From: Castanea sativa
Lineage: Eukaryota > Streptophyta > Magnoliopsida > Fagales > Fagaceae
Assembly: GCF_040712315.1 (NCBI RefSeq)
Contig: NC_134013.1
Span: 80,234,001 to 80,298,000, forward strand
Length of the DNA stretch: 64,000 nt
Direction of reading: 5' to 3'
Positions 52,250 to 64,000 of the stretch are shown piece after piece; the stretch's first letter is position 1; every line of letters starts with the position of its first letter. The translations under genes and the position numbers were made by a program. The notes under the pieces are model-generated. The model worked only from the letters and a program-made list of their open reading frames with translations. It did no database searches and was not told the origin of the DNA.

Positions 52250-55200
52250 ATGGTACCTCAATGAATGTAAAAATAATCTTTTGGAATGTTAGGGGGTTGA
52301 ATGATGGAGACAAAAGACTCCGAGTCTGATATTATTTGCCTTTAGGAAACAAAAATGGAGTTCATATCCAGAAGAGAGATACAAAGTTTGTGGGGCTGCT
52401 AGCATATAGACTGGCTTTATTTAGGCTCTATTGGTGCTTCTAGGGGAGTCTTGGTGATGTGGGATAGAAGGACTGTGGAAAAAATCGATGAAGCAGTGGG
52501 TTGATTTTATGTTTCATGTAAATTCAAAATTGTAGAGGATCAATTTGAATGGGCTTCTATTGGTATTTATGGTCCAAACTCTACCCATGATCGGCGATTG
52601 CTTTGGGAGGAGCTAGCTAGAATTTCTAGTTGGTGGAGTATGCCTTGGTGCTTGGGTGGTGATTTTAATGTAGTGCGGTTTCCATCAAAGCGTTTTGGTT
52701 CAGGTCTCTTCACATCTGCTATGATTGATTTTTTAGATTTTGTTTCAGAACAAGGTCTTATAGATTTGCCTTTGGAATGGGGTACATTTACTTGGTCTAA
52801 TTCTAGAGAGGTGGCTTCACACTCTAGGCTTGATAGATTTCTACTTTCTTCGGATTGGGAAGAACATTTTCCAAGTATTCATCAAATACAACTCCAAAGG
52901 TTGCTCTTGGATGACTTCCCAATCCTTGTAGAAGGGGGGAATTTTCAGAGGGATAGTAGGCCATTCCGATTTGAGAACATGTGATTAAAGGCAGATGGTT
53001 TTGTGGACAAAGTGAGATTCTGGTAAGAATCCTACATATTTCGAAGTTCTCCAAGCTTTCGGATTGCAAGCAAACTAAAAGCTTTGAAGCTGGATTTAAA
53101 GAAATGGAATGAGGAGGAATTTGGGAATGTGGAAAGTAGGATGTGCAAGTTGTGGAAAGATCTAAACGATTTAGATTTAATTGCAGATTGCCGTCCTCTA
53201 ACAAATGAGGAGATATTGTAGCAGGATTGGCTTCGCATTGAGCTTGAAAAGGTAACCCTTATGGAAGAAATATGTTGGAGACAGAAATCTAAGGTGCTCT
53301 GGATTCAAGAAGGAGATAGAAACTCTAAGTTCTTCCATAGAACTGCAAATTCTCATAGAAGATTTAACACCATCAACAATCTAGTGGTGGAGGGCGAATT
53401 GACATCGAATCCAAGTTCCATAGTTGCTTGCATTTCCCTCTTTTACGAACAGTTATATTTTGAGAATGAAGGGCAAAGACTACTCCTTGATGAAGTGGAA
53501 TTTTCTAGGATTTCATGAGAGAATGCAACCTGGTTTGATAGACCCTTTGAAGAAAAGGAAGTCTATGGTGTTATCAAAGATTGCAATGGTGACAAATCTT
53601 TGAGGCTAGATGGTTTCTCAATGGCTTTCTTTCAGTCTTGTTGGGATTTCTTAAGGCAGGAAATTATGGAGCTCTTTGGCAACTTCCACTCCCCGGCTAT
53701 TTTTGAGAAAAGCCTTAATGCCACCTTCCTTGCTCTTGTTCCAAAGAAGGTCAATGCTGTTAGCGTGAGAGACTTTAGACCTATTAGCCTTATGGGTGGC
53801 ATTTATAAGATCCTATCCAAGGTGCTAGCTAATAGGCTAAAAAGGGTTATTTCTGAAACCCAAAATGCCTTTATGCCGGATAGGCAAATCTTGGACTCGG
53901 TTTTAATTGCTAATGAATGCTTGGATAGTAGACTGAAGGCAAGAGTTCCAGGTGTTTTATGTAAACTGGATGTGGAGAAAGCATTTGATCATGTAAGTTG
54001 GGACTTTCTCATGTATATGCTATAGCGGTGTGGGTTCTCTGAGCAGTGGATTTTGTTTTGCATTTCCACAGTGAAATTTTCCATTATGATCAATGGTAAT
54101 TCAAAAGATTTCTTTGGGAGTTCTAGGAGACTACGTCAAGGTGATCCACTATATCTGCTATTATTTGTTATTGTGATGGAAGCTTTAAGTCAACTATTAG
54201 ATGGGGCTGTTCTGGCTGGTCATATCTCCGGATTCACTGTGGGTCCCAAATCTCATACCCCTTTAATGGTGACTCATCTTCTTTTTGAAGACGATACCCT
54301 AATTTTTTGTGATGCTTTACCTACTCAGATTGGAGAGACATTTTAGCGTCATTTGAGGTTGTGTCAGGGTCGCATATTAATCTGGCTAAATCTGAATTGG
54401 TTCCAGTTGGTGATGTGTTAAATATGGGAGAGCTAGTGGCCATTTTAGGGTGTAGGCAGTCCTCACTACCAATGACTAATCTAGGACTTCCGTTGGGAGC
54501 TAAATTTAAGGATAGGGCAATTTCGAACCCTATTCTTGAAAAAATGGAGAGAAGATTAGCAAGCTGGAAGCATTTGTATCTATCAAAAGGTGGTAAGGTT
54601 ACTCTACTTAAAAGCACTCTCTCAACTTTGCCTACTTATTACCTATCTCTCTTCCCTATTCCAGTGGATGTTGCAAATCGCATTGAGAAACTCCAGTGAG
54701 ATTTTTTATGAGGTGGTATTGATGAGTCCCACAAATTCAATCTGGTTAATTGGGCCCAAGTGTGTAGCCCCTTGAAGTTTGGTGGATTAGGTGTGCGGAA
54801 TTTGAGAAAATTTAACCAAGCTCTGCTTGGTAAATGGTTGTGGAGGTATGGCATAGAGACAAACCACCTTTGGAGGCGGGTTATCGAGATCAAGTATGAG
54901 AATATTTGGGGTGGGTGGTATACAAAAGAAGTAACAGCTGCTTATGGTGTTAGTCTGTGGAAAGCTATAAGACAAGGCTGGCTAGCTTTCTCTAAATCCA
55001 TCATCTTCAAAGTTGGCAATGGTAGTAGAATTAAACTTCGGCATCACTTGTGGTGTGGGGGTTGTACTCTTCGGGAGGTATTTCCAGAACTTTATAGCTT
55101 TAACTATAACAAGGATTCCTATCTTGCGGATGTCATGTATTTTCCTAATCAATGACTACTTTGGGATCTTCGATTCTATAGAGAGCCCCAATATTGGGAG

Positions 55201-55935
55201 ATGGAACAATTTGATATTTTTTGGACTTTTATACACTCTATGACCTTTACTGGAGAGGGGCAAGACAAACTTTGTTGGAAGTCGACAAAGAATAATGGCT
55301 TTAAGGTTAGTGAGTTCTATTTATCCCTCTTCTCGACCCCTGATAACCTCTTCCCGTGGAACCCTGTGTGGCGCTCAAACATCCCTCCTAGAGTTGCTTT
55401 CTTTTCTTGGACTACCCCCTTAGGCAAGATTTTGACCCTTGATAGATTGCTGAATAAGGGTGTATTTGTCATGGATTGGTGTATATGTGTAAAAGAAGTG
55501 GGGAGTCTGTAAACCATCTTCTTCTTCATTGTCCCATTGCTTTCAAGCTATGGTCTATGGTTTGGAGCCTTTTTGGGGTGATTTGGGTGATGCCTCAAAG
55601 TGTTGTAGATTTATTTGCTTCTTGGCATGGTCCATTTGGTAGACAACGCAATATAGACCTATGGCGGGTTGTCCCACATTGTGTGTTATGGTGTCTTTGG
55701 TGGGAAAGGAACAGTAGATGCTTTGAGGGGATGGAACGATCGATTCATGATATTAAATCTCTCCTCCTCCACTCTTTATTTGCTTGGTGTTCTGTTTTCA
55801 ATTCTTTTTCTTGCTCTAATTTTTTTGTTATGCTTAATTATTGTAATTTCCGTTATTGATGTAATGCTTTCCATGTACACTACGAGTGTACTTGGAGCTT
55901 TTGATTTATGAAATATTGTTATTTATCAAAAAAAA
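52250..55935 (+). mobile_element. Degenerate L1-type LINE with most of ORF2
   Basis: Starts with ATGAATGTAAAAATAATC, reading MNVKIIFWNVRGLNDGDKR, the usual opening of a plant LINE ORF2 endonuclease. In-frame stops and frameshifts follow. Recognisable pieces: endonuclease (SIGIYGPN, LGGDFNVVRF, LIDLPLEWGTFTWSN, SRLDRFL) to about 52985; reverse transcriptase 53600-54700 ([35 protein letters not shown] where FADD is expected); zf-RVT region to about 55857. It ends TTATTTATC plus an A run near 55926. Same family as the antisense copy at 4546-6448. Inactive; ORF1 not seen. Confidence 0.9.
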
Positions 55936-56439
55936 AAATCTTAATTCATTTTTTTTAGGGGGAATAATTCATTTGTTAATTGATCATTTTATAAAAGTTT
56001 TTATACCACTTTCATGATAAATATAAAAAACTGTTAGAAAATCAATTACTTTTTTCATTCCTTATAATTTTTTTTTAAAAAAATATTGCATAAATCAATG
56101 CCCTTAGGGCATCCATATTAACATTTTCATTTGTAAATTTATGTAGTAAAATTTGTAATAGTCTTAGCATTTTTCATAAAGGAGTTACTTAGGAAATAGA
56201 AATCTTATGTCTAACTTTTTATGTTTCACTTTATACTTCACCAACTATGGTATGTCAAGTGTCTAATTTTTTTTTTTTAATTTACACTGTTGTTATTTTA
56301 TAAAGAAAGTAAAACAAAATATATGACAAGTTATAATTAGTAGAATATAAAGTGGAATTCAAAGCTGTGAGTGAAGATTTGTATTTCATTACTTGGGTAT
56401 ATTACCTAGTTATATTGACCAATAATGGCAATAAACTAT

Positions 56440-56665
56440 CTGGTTCAATTTAATAGTCAAAGATTATTGGTGTTGCACTGAAGTACTTGAAAGAATTGTA
56501 AAGTTTTGCCTTTATATTTATTTCCCAAAACCAAATACTTGTATTACTAGAAGACGGATTGATATTAAGCAACCATTACTTGAGAAAACACAACCACTAA
56601 TAAGATTTTTGGGGGGGGGGGGGGGGTGGTGATTTGGATGATCTGACCAAAGTTTAACAAGTTGC
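56440..56665. repeat. Segmental duplication, unit A distal part
   Basis: Matches 61130-61360: 'agttttgcctttatatttattt', 'acttgtattactagaa', 'aagcaacc.ttactt.agaaaacacaac', 'gatttggat.atctgacca'. It ends near 56665, about where the second unit begins, placing the two units in tandem. The SINE and LINE at 51634-55935 lie between the two parts of unit A. Confidence 0.8.
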
Positions 56666-56942
56666 AATCCCTATTTCTTGTAACATGAATCTAACTTTTG
56701 TTTCATATGGAATAAATAAATAAAACCATTTTTTTTTATCAATCCATTGGTTGGCAACATATATAAAGCAAAGGGGTTTGGGAAAAAAACAAAAAGAAAA
56801 ACAAAAAAAATTAAAATATTTTTTTTGAGAAATGGGTTTTCCATTTTGGGTAAAAATAATGATGAGTTTTGGTTTTCGGAAGTGTTATACAAAGATGGGT
56901 TTTCACTTTTCATTGAAAGTGAAATATAGAGAGAGAGAGACC

Positions 56943-57035
56943 TTTGGCACTTGGCAGCGGAAGAGGTAGAGAGCTCAGTGGATTTTGGAGTTGATTTTAA
57001 GAGCAGCCATCATTTCGTCGTTTGTGCGAATGCGT
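56943..57035 (-). pseudogene. Truncated copy of WD40 gene exon 1
   Basis: On the minus strand this corresponds to the 3' half of exon 1 of the gene at 45584-49873, with the donor-site context CCAAAGGTCTC preserved. The part corresponding to roughly 49837-49900, including the start codon, has been deleted. No downstream exons are present, so it cannot encode the WD40 protein. Confidence 0.8.
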
Positions 57036-57137
57036 GTCAAAAAAGAGAGAGCGACGGGTCTATTTGGAATGTGTGTGTGTGTGCGCATGTGTGTGTGAGA
57101 GAGAGAGAAAGAGAGTGTGATTGTGTTGTGTGGGTGT

Positions 57138-57159
57138 GGCGGGAAATCGCTTTGGCGGG
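57138..57159. promoter_or_regulatory. Duplicated E2F-type site pair, orphaned
   Basis: GGCGGGAAA at 57138-57146 and TTTGGCGGG at 57151-57159 are unchanged copies of the sites at 50041-50062, although surrounding sequence has diverged. They face only the truncated exon copy, so any promoter activity would make a non-coding minus-strand transcript. Confidence 0.6.
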
Positions 57160-57792
57160 AATGAAAAATATCATAATTAGTGTAGGACAGGAAGGAGAGA
57201 GAGGCAAGACCATTTTGAACACAAAGTTGTCTTTCTCAATTGTCATTTGGATTTAGGACAATGTGATTGGATTGGAACCGAATGAGAACTTCTGATATCA
57301 TATATTATGTTTTTGAAATTCACTATTTATATTAACATATACTAAACTCAGCAATTTACTTCATTTCAAATTCTATATTTTAGTTTCTTAAAAATCACTT
57401 CTTGTGTAACTTTACTAATAGTAGATAAATTCAAATTAAAAAATTACATTAAACTCAAAAAAAAAATCTCATCTCACGTGCGGAATGCATGTGATGAGGC
57501 TAGTAATTTATAAATGCTTAGCATGATATTTACGGATAAAGTTTTAACTACAATCTCTAAAACCTTTTGCAATCATCTTTGCATCTTCACTTATGTGCCC
57601 AAAGACATCACATACAAACCAAAATTAATGAACTCCAATCTCTCTAACTTGTTGCAACCATCTTTGCATCTTCACTACTATGCCTCAAAGATATTATACA
57701 GAGCAATGAATGAACTACTAAATTAAATTTTTTTTTTTTCAATTCCCCGTCCAACTTTGTTAAAGGTGAATTCTGATTGTTGGTGGTGCATG

Positions 57793-57963
57793 CATAGTTT
57801 TAAAAACCGGACCGGCTGGTCTGATCGATTCAACGGGAATCAAGAGCCAATCCGGTCCGGTTAAAACCTCCAAAATCGGTCAAAAACCGAGCAAAAACCG
57901 GGGTTGAATCGAATTTTTTTTTTTAAAAACGGTTCGATGCCTAGTTCGGTTTTTAAAACCATG
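57793..57963. mobile_element. 171-bp hAT-type MITE
   Basis: The terminal inverted repeats CATAGTTTTAAAAACC and GGTTTTTAAAACCATG match at 15 of 16 positions. They are flanked by the perfect 8-bp duplication GGTGCATG at 57785-57792 and 57964-57971. An 8-bp duplication is diagnostic of hAT transposition. The interior is rich in ACCGG/CCGGT motifs and has no coding capacity. Confidence 0.88.
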
Positions 57964-59266
57964 GGTGCATGAACTCATCCTCGCACTATTTGTGAAGTTA
58001 TTTAGCCAAATGTTTGCTCGCACTCCAAAGGAAACTAATTAAAAGATATATTAACGAAGCAATATAAGCAGAATTGATTAGAGGATTATCTCTCATGTAT
58101 TTATTGGAGAGTAATTTTTAGGTATTCCTAGAGTACAGAAAATGATATTGTACGTTTTTAGACCCCTTAAAACATAACAAGATTAGCCTAGTTATTTAGC
58201 GAAGTAATTAACTTAGGTAAATTATGCAGATCTAGGTTAACATATATAAATCATATTATTGTAAAGTACGAAAATAAATAACACAAGGATATGATAAGCT
58301 AGGAAAACTAAACCGGTAAAAAACCTGGAGGGGATTTAACTTAGTTATCCTCAACGTAAAACAAATTCACTATGAAAGAATTGAAGTTTACACAATAGCG
58401 ACTTAGACCACTAACATCCTATTGCTACCTCGAGTAGGAAACTTACTACCACGACCATGTGACAGCTTCGAGTCCACGGACTACTTCTTTCTTGAATTCC
58501 CAGCAAGCACAAGCACAAGCACTCCTGCTTGTATATCTTTAAGTTCTTGAATCTGCAACTGAATTGATCACCAAGCTCTTGACATTAATCTAGATCTTGA
58601 TAACTCTAAGTGTATGTGAAGGCAAACACTTCTAAATCTCACAAAAGATTCACACACACAGCATAAAGAGCAACCATAACAACCTTAAAAACGTGGCTAG
58701 GGTTTTCCCTTTTATATTTAAGACAAAACATAAAACCCCTACATGTCAAACCGGGCTTGCGCTGAGTTGAAAAAATTTGATAAAAAACAATTTGCACGAG
58801 CTTCGATCAATCAAGTCTAATTTTCGATTGATCAAGCCAGGCAGATTTACACAGTAAATCCTGCAGTATACTCGATTCCAACCTTACAACTTAAACATAC
58901 TTTGAGCAATTCTAAAACAAGACTAAACGTTTTGATCATGGTTTGCCAACATTACAAATTGAAGTTCTAATACATTTAAACCTAAAGTCTTAGAACCCAA
59001 TAGATACTCTCTCCTCTCACATTCATGCTGGGGTCCACTCATTAAATTTATGGAAGAGTCCACTATAAATGTGAAAGAAGGGAGCACAACACTATTTATC
59101 TGTGTTCCGGAAGTACTTAAAAATTTTCCTTTACCGAAAAGGAAATAGAGAGCTAGATCAAAAAACTTTCCTTTCTATTTCCTCAAAAAAGATAAACTTA
59201 ATATACTAATTTTTAATACCGAGTATGAAATGAATACAATTCATAAATGATTTTTTTATGTAGTTA

Positions 59267-60012
59267 ATTATATATTGATGATGGGGTTGGCTTTAAAAAA
59301 ATCAACTTAAAAAAATGATGACACTGCAATCCATTTATTTTGGAGATAAGATTTTATTTACTCTTAATAATAAAAGGATTAGATGAAAATTTTAGATTAT
59401 AATCAAATTAAGATTTTTATCAACTTATAAATTATAGGAGAAGAAGATTGTAATCAAATTAAGATTTTTATCAACTTATAAATTATAGGAGAAGAAGATA
59501 AGAAAAAAAAACTTTATATCTATTTTTTTATATAAAAATGTACGAAAATTTCTGCAATTTGGTGCCGCCACATAGCACAACCATGACTTCTAAACTCAAC
59601 TTTTATTATACTTATATATTAATGATGGGGTTGGCTTAAAAAAAAATCAACTAAAAAAAATGATGATGCTGCAATCCATTTATTTTGGAGATAAGATTTT
59701 ATTTACTCTTAATAATAAAAGGATTAGATGAAAATTTTTAGATTGTAACCAAATTAAAAATTTTATCAGCTTCGAAATTATAGGAGAAGAAGATTGTAAT
59801 CAAATTAAGATTTTTATCAACTTATAAATTATAGGAAAAGAATATTGTAATCAAATTAAGATTTTGATCAACTTAAAAATTATAGGAGAAGAAGATAAGA
59901 ACATAAAATTTTATATCTATTTTTTTTATATAAAAAATGTACAAAAATTTCTACAATTTGGTGCCGTCACATGGCACAACCACAACTTCTAAACTCAACT
60001 TTTATTATATAG
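59267..60012. repeat. Nested tandem duplication, AT-rich
   Basis: A unit of about 350-380 bases (from 'tattgatgatggggttggc' to 'aaactcaacttttattat') occurs twice in tandem, near 59267-59612 and 59618-60012. Inside each, a module of about 55 bases ('aatcaaattaagatttttatc...ataggagaagaag') is itself repeated two or three times. Non-coding. Confidence 0.85.
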
Positions 60013-60022
60013 TATATGATTT

Positions 60023-61272
60023 AGGCAAAAATGTAAAATGCACTATTTAAATTTGACGAAAATTTATTTTCAACCTCTAACTTTGTTTCATTTAATTGAG
60101 TTATTTAAATTTTATATTTATTCAATTAAGGTCTTTTTTTCCGATAAAAAAAGAAATTTTTATTAACTTCGGTTAAAATATTTTTTATTTAAAAATTTTG
60201 AAATATAAAAATATAAATTTGGACACTTAATGGCAACATTTAACATAAATTAACAGTTTTACCTTAATGGTTTGTTTGGATTGAGGTGGAAAAGAGAAAA
60301 GTAGAATAGAGCTGAATAAATTTAAAATTTAGAGGACTTAATTGGAAAGTAAAGTAAAAAGGCTGAAATAAATTTTGATCAAACTTAAAAATGGTCAAAC
60401 TTTTTTTTCTTTGAGGATAAACGGCAAAAAAAAAAAATGGCCAAACTTAAAAAGTGTACTTTCCATTTATTTCCTTATATTTATTATCCTATTAATTTGT
60501 AATTTTTTTATTATAAAGAGTTTTAAATTTTTAATAATAGTAAATAAAAGAAAGTACATCCGCCTCAACAGTTGCAGTAAAACAAGGACGATTTTCCCCT
60601 AACTAAGATACGTATTAACCACAAGAATTTCCGCCAATAAAGCATCCATATTAGCCGTATCTAATCTGAGCCCTTTTGCCACTTAAAACATGAACCGATT
60701 CTTGGTCATCCCAATCAACAACAAAATCAAAAATACCAATTTTCAAGCAAAACCTGATCATCACGTATGGAATTAGGAACTAGAGTTAGGGGGACAAAAG
60801 TATATATATAATAAAGAAAAAGTTATTATAAAACTTTAAATAAGTATCCATTTAGTATTAACAAACTATTAACAAAGATAAATATATAAAATCATAGCTT
60901 CTTAATAAGTTAATACATTACAATACAATCATTTATAAAAAAAGAATTCAGAGTGTCTTCTTAAAAATCATCTATAATTGAATCTATACTAATTGTTGTA
61001 GCAATATCCCTTTTAATGAATAGTATCAGAATGCCGTCAAAACTCATATTCCATTTTGTTGCAAAAGTCAATTTTTGATGAAATTCATAGCTAAAAATTT
61101 TATTTAATTGAGAAACATAAGTAGTTAGAGATTGTAACTAAGTTTTGCCTTTATATTTATTTATGAAAACCAAATACAAAAATACTTGTGTTACTAGAAA
61201 ATGAACTGAAATTAAGCAACCTTTACTTAAGAAAACACAACTACTAATTAGCTACATTATATTATATTTTAT

Positions 61273-61305
<33 letters not shown>

Positions 61306-61370
61306 TTTTTTTTGGGTTGTGATTTGGATAATCTGACCAAATTTTAACAAGTTGCTATTTCTTGGCCATC
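60023..61370. repeat. Segmental duplication, unit B distal part
   Basis: Matches 50248-51490 and then 56440-56665 of unit A, with substitutions and small indels. It contains an AT/GT microsatellite at about 61270-61306 that replaces the G run of unit A near 56612. No gene is seen. Confidence 0.8.
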
Positions 61371-62168
61371 TTTTATTTATTTATTTTTCATTTTTAATCC
61401 CTTGGCCGAATGATCTAGTGGTTGCCTTTAAATTCATTCATGACATCCATTTAGGGGAAATACATAGAAATTGATGTTTCACAATCATCTGAAATTCCAA
61501 TAAACAATCTCCTGACTTAGAGAAATCATATAGTCATCTGTGTAGGGCAGTGTGTGTCTATTTTCCTTGCTTTATAGAAATTATGGGAGGCAACATATCT
61601 TGCTGCTTATTTCAGGTAGTGATTTGGTTCCTGCATGATATTGATATGCCAATAAAACGTAGAGGCAATGAACTTTGATCTAAGATAAAGGGTACTATAA
61701 TACTAAAGAAAACGGAAGAGAAACACTATATTTCTATAATGACACACTAAATTTCTATAAAAACTAGTACAAAGGAGTATTTTTGATCCTGAAAACCTAA
61801 AACCAAAAATCTAATGAGGATAGAAATGGAGAAAAGGGTAACAATGTCTGGGAAGAAAGACAAAAGGACTTCTGTCATACTAAAACATGACACAATATTT
61901 CTATAATAATATATAATAGCTCCTTTAATCTTCGTTCCGTCCCTTTGAGTTCATTTTTCCATTCTCCAAATCAACTACAACAAGTCTCAAAGCATCTGGT
62001 TATTCCAGCAATTCTAAATCCTCACGGAAAGAAACACAGAAAATCAAATGAAGAAAGAAACATCACAAAGAGCTTCTCCTTTAAACCTTGTCCTCTCATC
62101 TTCCTTAATTGTCTACATACACTTGATTATCGAATCAGCCGCATTCCATATATGTTTCACGAGGTCTT
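61371..62168. other. 3' flank of the H+-ATPase gene
   Basis: AT-rich sequence downstream of the minus-strand H+-ATPase stop at 62169-62171. The part nearest the gene must hold its 3' UTR, but no convincing poly-A signal was picked out. No other feature is seen. Confidence 0.5.
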
Positions 62169-64000
62169 TTAAACTGTGTAGTGCTGTTGGATGGTTTCAA
62201 TGTCCAGACCCTTCAACTTCACCACTGATTCAACATGTCCCTTGAGGGTGTGCAACTCCCTGAGCCTGAAAAAATAAGAAGAGTTTATATTCAATGTGGT
62301 TTTTGAAATAAGAATGATTTTTCTAAATGAACTCGATATTTGAATGCTTAACTAGACTATCATACAAACTTTGTTAGCTAGTCCAATTTAATGCATAGGT
62401 GCAATCTTTTATAAAGCCTCCTGCTCCAGTAGGGCCTCATTGAAGTTTATTTAAGGAACCATGAAACAACATGTTGAAGTCAAAGTTTCCCAGAATTATA
62501 TAAGTTTGTAATCACTTATGTTCCTGCTGGATTTATTGAGAATTTTTAAGTTCAAATATCTTCAGGGGTGAATTTTAGATGGGGCTGGTTCTTTAATCTA
62601 CCTGGCAACTTCAGCACGCCTCTTCGCCTGCTCTGCAATCTCAGAAAGATCCCGGTAGCTGCTCTTTTCTGTATATAATGCTTCCGGAGGCTGGAGACCA
62701 TGGAGAGTACGTTGAGCCAAGGCCCATTGTGCTTCCCTCTCGCCCTTCCCATAATCCTTCTTTGTAGTGAAAGCGGTCTTCATTAGGTACATACACAAAG
62801 AGAAAGCAATGGTAAGAGAAAACAAAAACAAAAATTAAATTGAATAACATTGACTGACGGAGCTTAAAGATTATACTGTGTAATGAGAATTATTAGTCAC
62901 CTTGTTTTGAAGCATGTTGTTCCAGGCCTTGCCGGACAATCCAAATCGGATGATGAACTTGAGGACATCGAGAGGGATGTAGCTAATGATGCTGTAAATC
63001 CAGATCACTCCTGCCCATCCCCACCCAATGCCATGGATCCTGGCAAAGCCCCAGTGTGCATACACAGCAATGAGAGTGGCAACCTAATTTGAACAGGTAG
63101 CTCAATTAGGACAATATATGGTAATCATGCACACAAAAGCAGTGAGAACAAGTTCAACACAATAACAAATAAAAATACAAACCAATTGTGCAGCAATGAA
63201 GGCAAAGCAAAGCAATAAACCAGGGCGTTCAACAAAGGACCAGCTCCTTGATCGGGTCACAAAGATGAGTGCTTGGCTAATAATGCTCACTTGAAGGTAA
63301 AGGGCTGAGTTAAGCTCTGCATCATTATTAGCAATTGCCCTCACTCCAAAAACTTTCTGCAACAGTTATATTATTAGTATCCAAATTCTATACACAATAA
63401 TATTTCTATTATTTCTTATTTGACTTGCCTTTTTTTATTTTTAAATAATCTAAAAAGCAGTATTCTAAAGCATCACTTGTTTCAAGGTACAACCATACTT
63501 TTGTACAATTAATCAAAATAAGATTTATCCAAACACACGTGTGATTCACTCACTTTGAAGAAGTTGGTGTCATTTGCAAGATAAAAGAACACCACAGACA
63601 TGATGGCCAGGTAGGCCCCAAGGATGATCCCAGTGGCAAAGATTTCCTTGAGCTTCCATGAGTCAGGAACAGGAGATGGCTTCACCCTGTCCTTGGAGAT
63701 GGTCATGATGGTTCCGTCATTCAAGATGGCAATGATCAGGACCATGAAAGGTGAGAAGTCAAACTTCCAGATGAGAGCAATAAGCAGGAACCCCATCACA
63801 ATACGTATTGTTATGGAAACAGCATAGATTGTGTAGTTCTTCATCCTCTGAAAGATAGCCCTGCTTGTCAACACAGCACTCACTATCACACTCAAACCTG
63901 GCTCTGTCAAGACAATGTCTGATGCACTCCTAGCTGCATCAGTAGCATCAGCTACTGCAATACCAATGTCTGCCTTCTTGAGTGCTGGGGCATCATTTAC
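62169..64000 (-). CDS. Plasma-membrane H+-ATPase, C-terminal part (gene continues past the window)
   Basis: Minus-strand exons visible: 64000(partial)-63554, 63356-63183, 63083-62901, 62777-62602, 62265-62169; 358 residues of about 950. The enzyme is a P3A-type pump exporting protons and energising secondary transport. Seen from the window edge: the hinge [16 protein letters not shown], membrane helices M5-M10 (with [25 protein letters not shown] split by loops), [23 protein letters not shown], then the cytosolic autoinhibitory R domain ([35 protein letters not shown]). It ends HYTV, whose penultimate Thr is the known phospho-site for 14-3-3 binding and pump activation. The R domain resembles Arabidopsis AHA1/2/3/5 more than AHA4/11. 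The last exon of 97 bases encodes only the C-terminal switch. Confidence 0.95.

Larger units (their letters stand above)
56790..57340. repeat. Segmental duplication, unit B promoter part
   Basis: Copy of 49590-50240 with many substitutions and small indels. It contains the decayed exon 1 copy of the WD40 gene and the duplicated promoter with its E2F motifs. It ends near 57340 at 'gaaattcactatttat', after which 2.7 kb of unrelated sequence intervenes before the match resumes at 60023. Confidence 0.85.
57343..60022. other. Repeat-rich insert within duplication unit B
   Basis: This 2.7 kb is absent from unit A at the corresponding point (50240). It contains a tandem pair of about 85 bases at 57545-57720, a hAT-type MITE, an LTR-like stretch around 58230-58990 (with a TTTTATATTTAAG promoter-like box and 'gatcaatcaag/cttgatc'-type motifs) and a tandem duplication at 59267-60012. 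No gene is seen. It is either an insertion in unit B or a loss from unit A. Confidence 0.6.

Noticed and set aside
63509..63910. ATG at 63910 (minus) as an H+-ATPase start
   Set aside because: The frame continues upstream to the window edge with the conserved hinge motif, so this Met is internal.

Overview
This is plant nuclear DNA. The genes are split by many GT-AG introns, several of them kilobases long. The intergenic and intronic space is filled with LINEs, solo LTRs, tRNA-derived SINEs, foldback elements and microsatellites. Every recognisable protein is of flowering-plant type. The transposon density and the repeated CTCGGAC-rich solo LTRs would fit a woody eudicot (perhaps Fagales), but that assignment is a weak inference. 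Exon joins below were made by eye from GT/AG sites, reading frame and recalled family sequence. All of them keep frame.

Layout: (1) 1-2771, DCL4 upstream region with a solo LTR, a CA/TA microsatellite and a foldback element. (2) 2772-31111 (+), a complete 25-exon DICER-LIKE 4 gene of about 1652 codons, with introns hosting two more solo LTRs, several LINE pieces, SINEs and a large inverted-repeat element. (3) 32841-38243 (+), a complete 18-exon MCM5 replicative helicase gene (733 aa) with two perfect E2F sites upstream. (4) 39602-44984 (+), a complete 9-exon FAD-dependent oxidoreductase gene (430 aa). (5) 45584-49873 (-), a complete 5-exon WD40 gene of the WDR76/DRS1 type (480 aa), also with paired E2F-like sites. 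(6) About 49570-61370, a diverged tandem segmental duplication that copied the WD40 gene's first exon and promoter. One copy holds a degenerate LINE. The other lost the start codon and gained about 2.7 kb of repeats. (7) 62169-64000 (-), the 3' part of a plasma-membrane H+-ATPase gene running off the window.

The five host genes are not a functional cluster. DCL4 makes 21-nt siRNAs, MCM5 is a DNA replication licensing subunit, the WD40 protein probably acts on chromatin or damaged DNA, and the H+-ATPase energises the plasma membrane. The only regulatory link seen is that MCM5 and the WD40 gene both carry paired E2F-type sites, as expected of S-phase genes.

I found no sign of an undescribed multi-gene system. 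The most interesting features are structural: a foldback-forming repeat inside a Dicer gene; three solo LTRs with intact 5-bp target duplications; several extremely short retroposed LINE tails flanked by 15-19 bp target duplications; a LINE-like tail on a SINE; and a duplicated orphan promoter with intact E2F sites.
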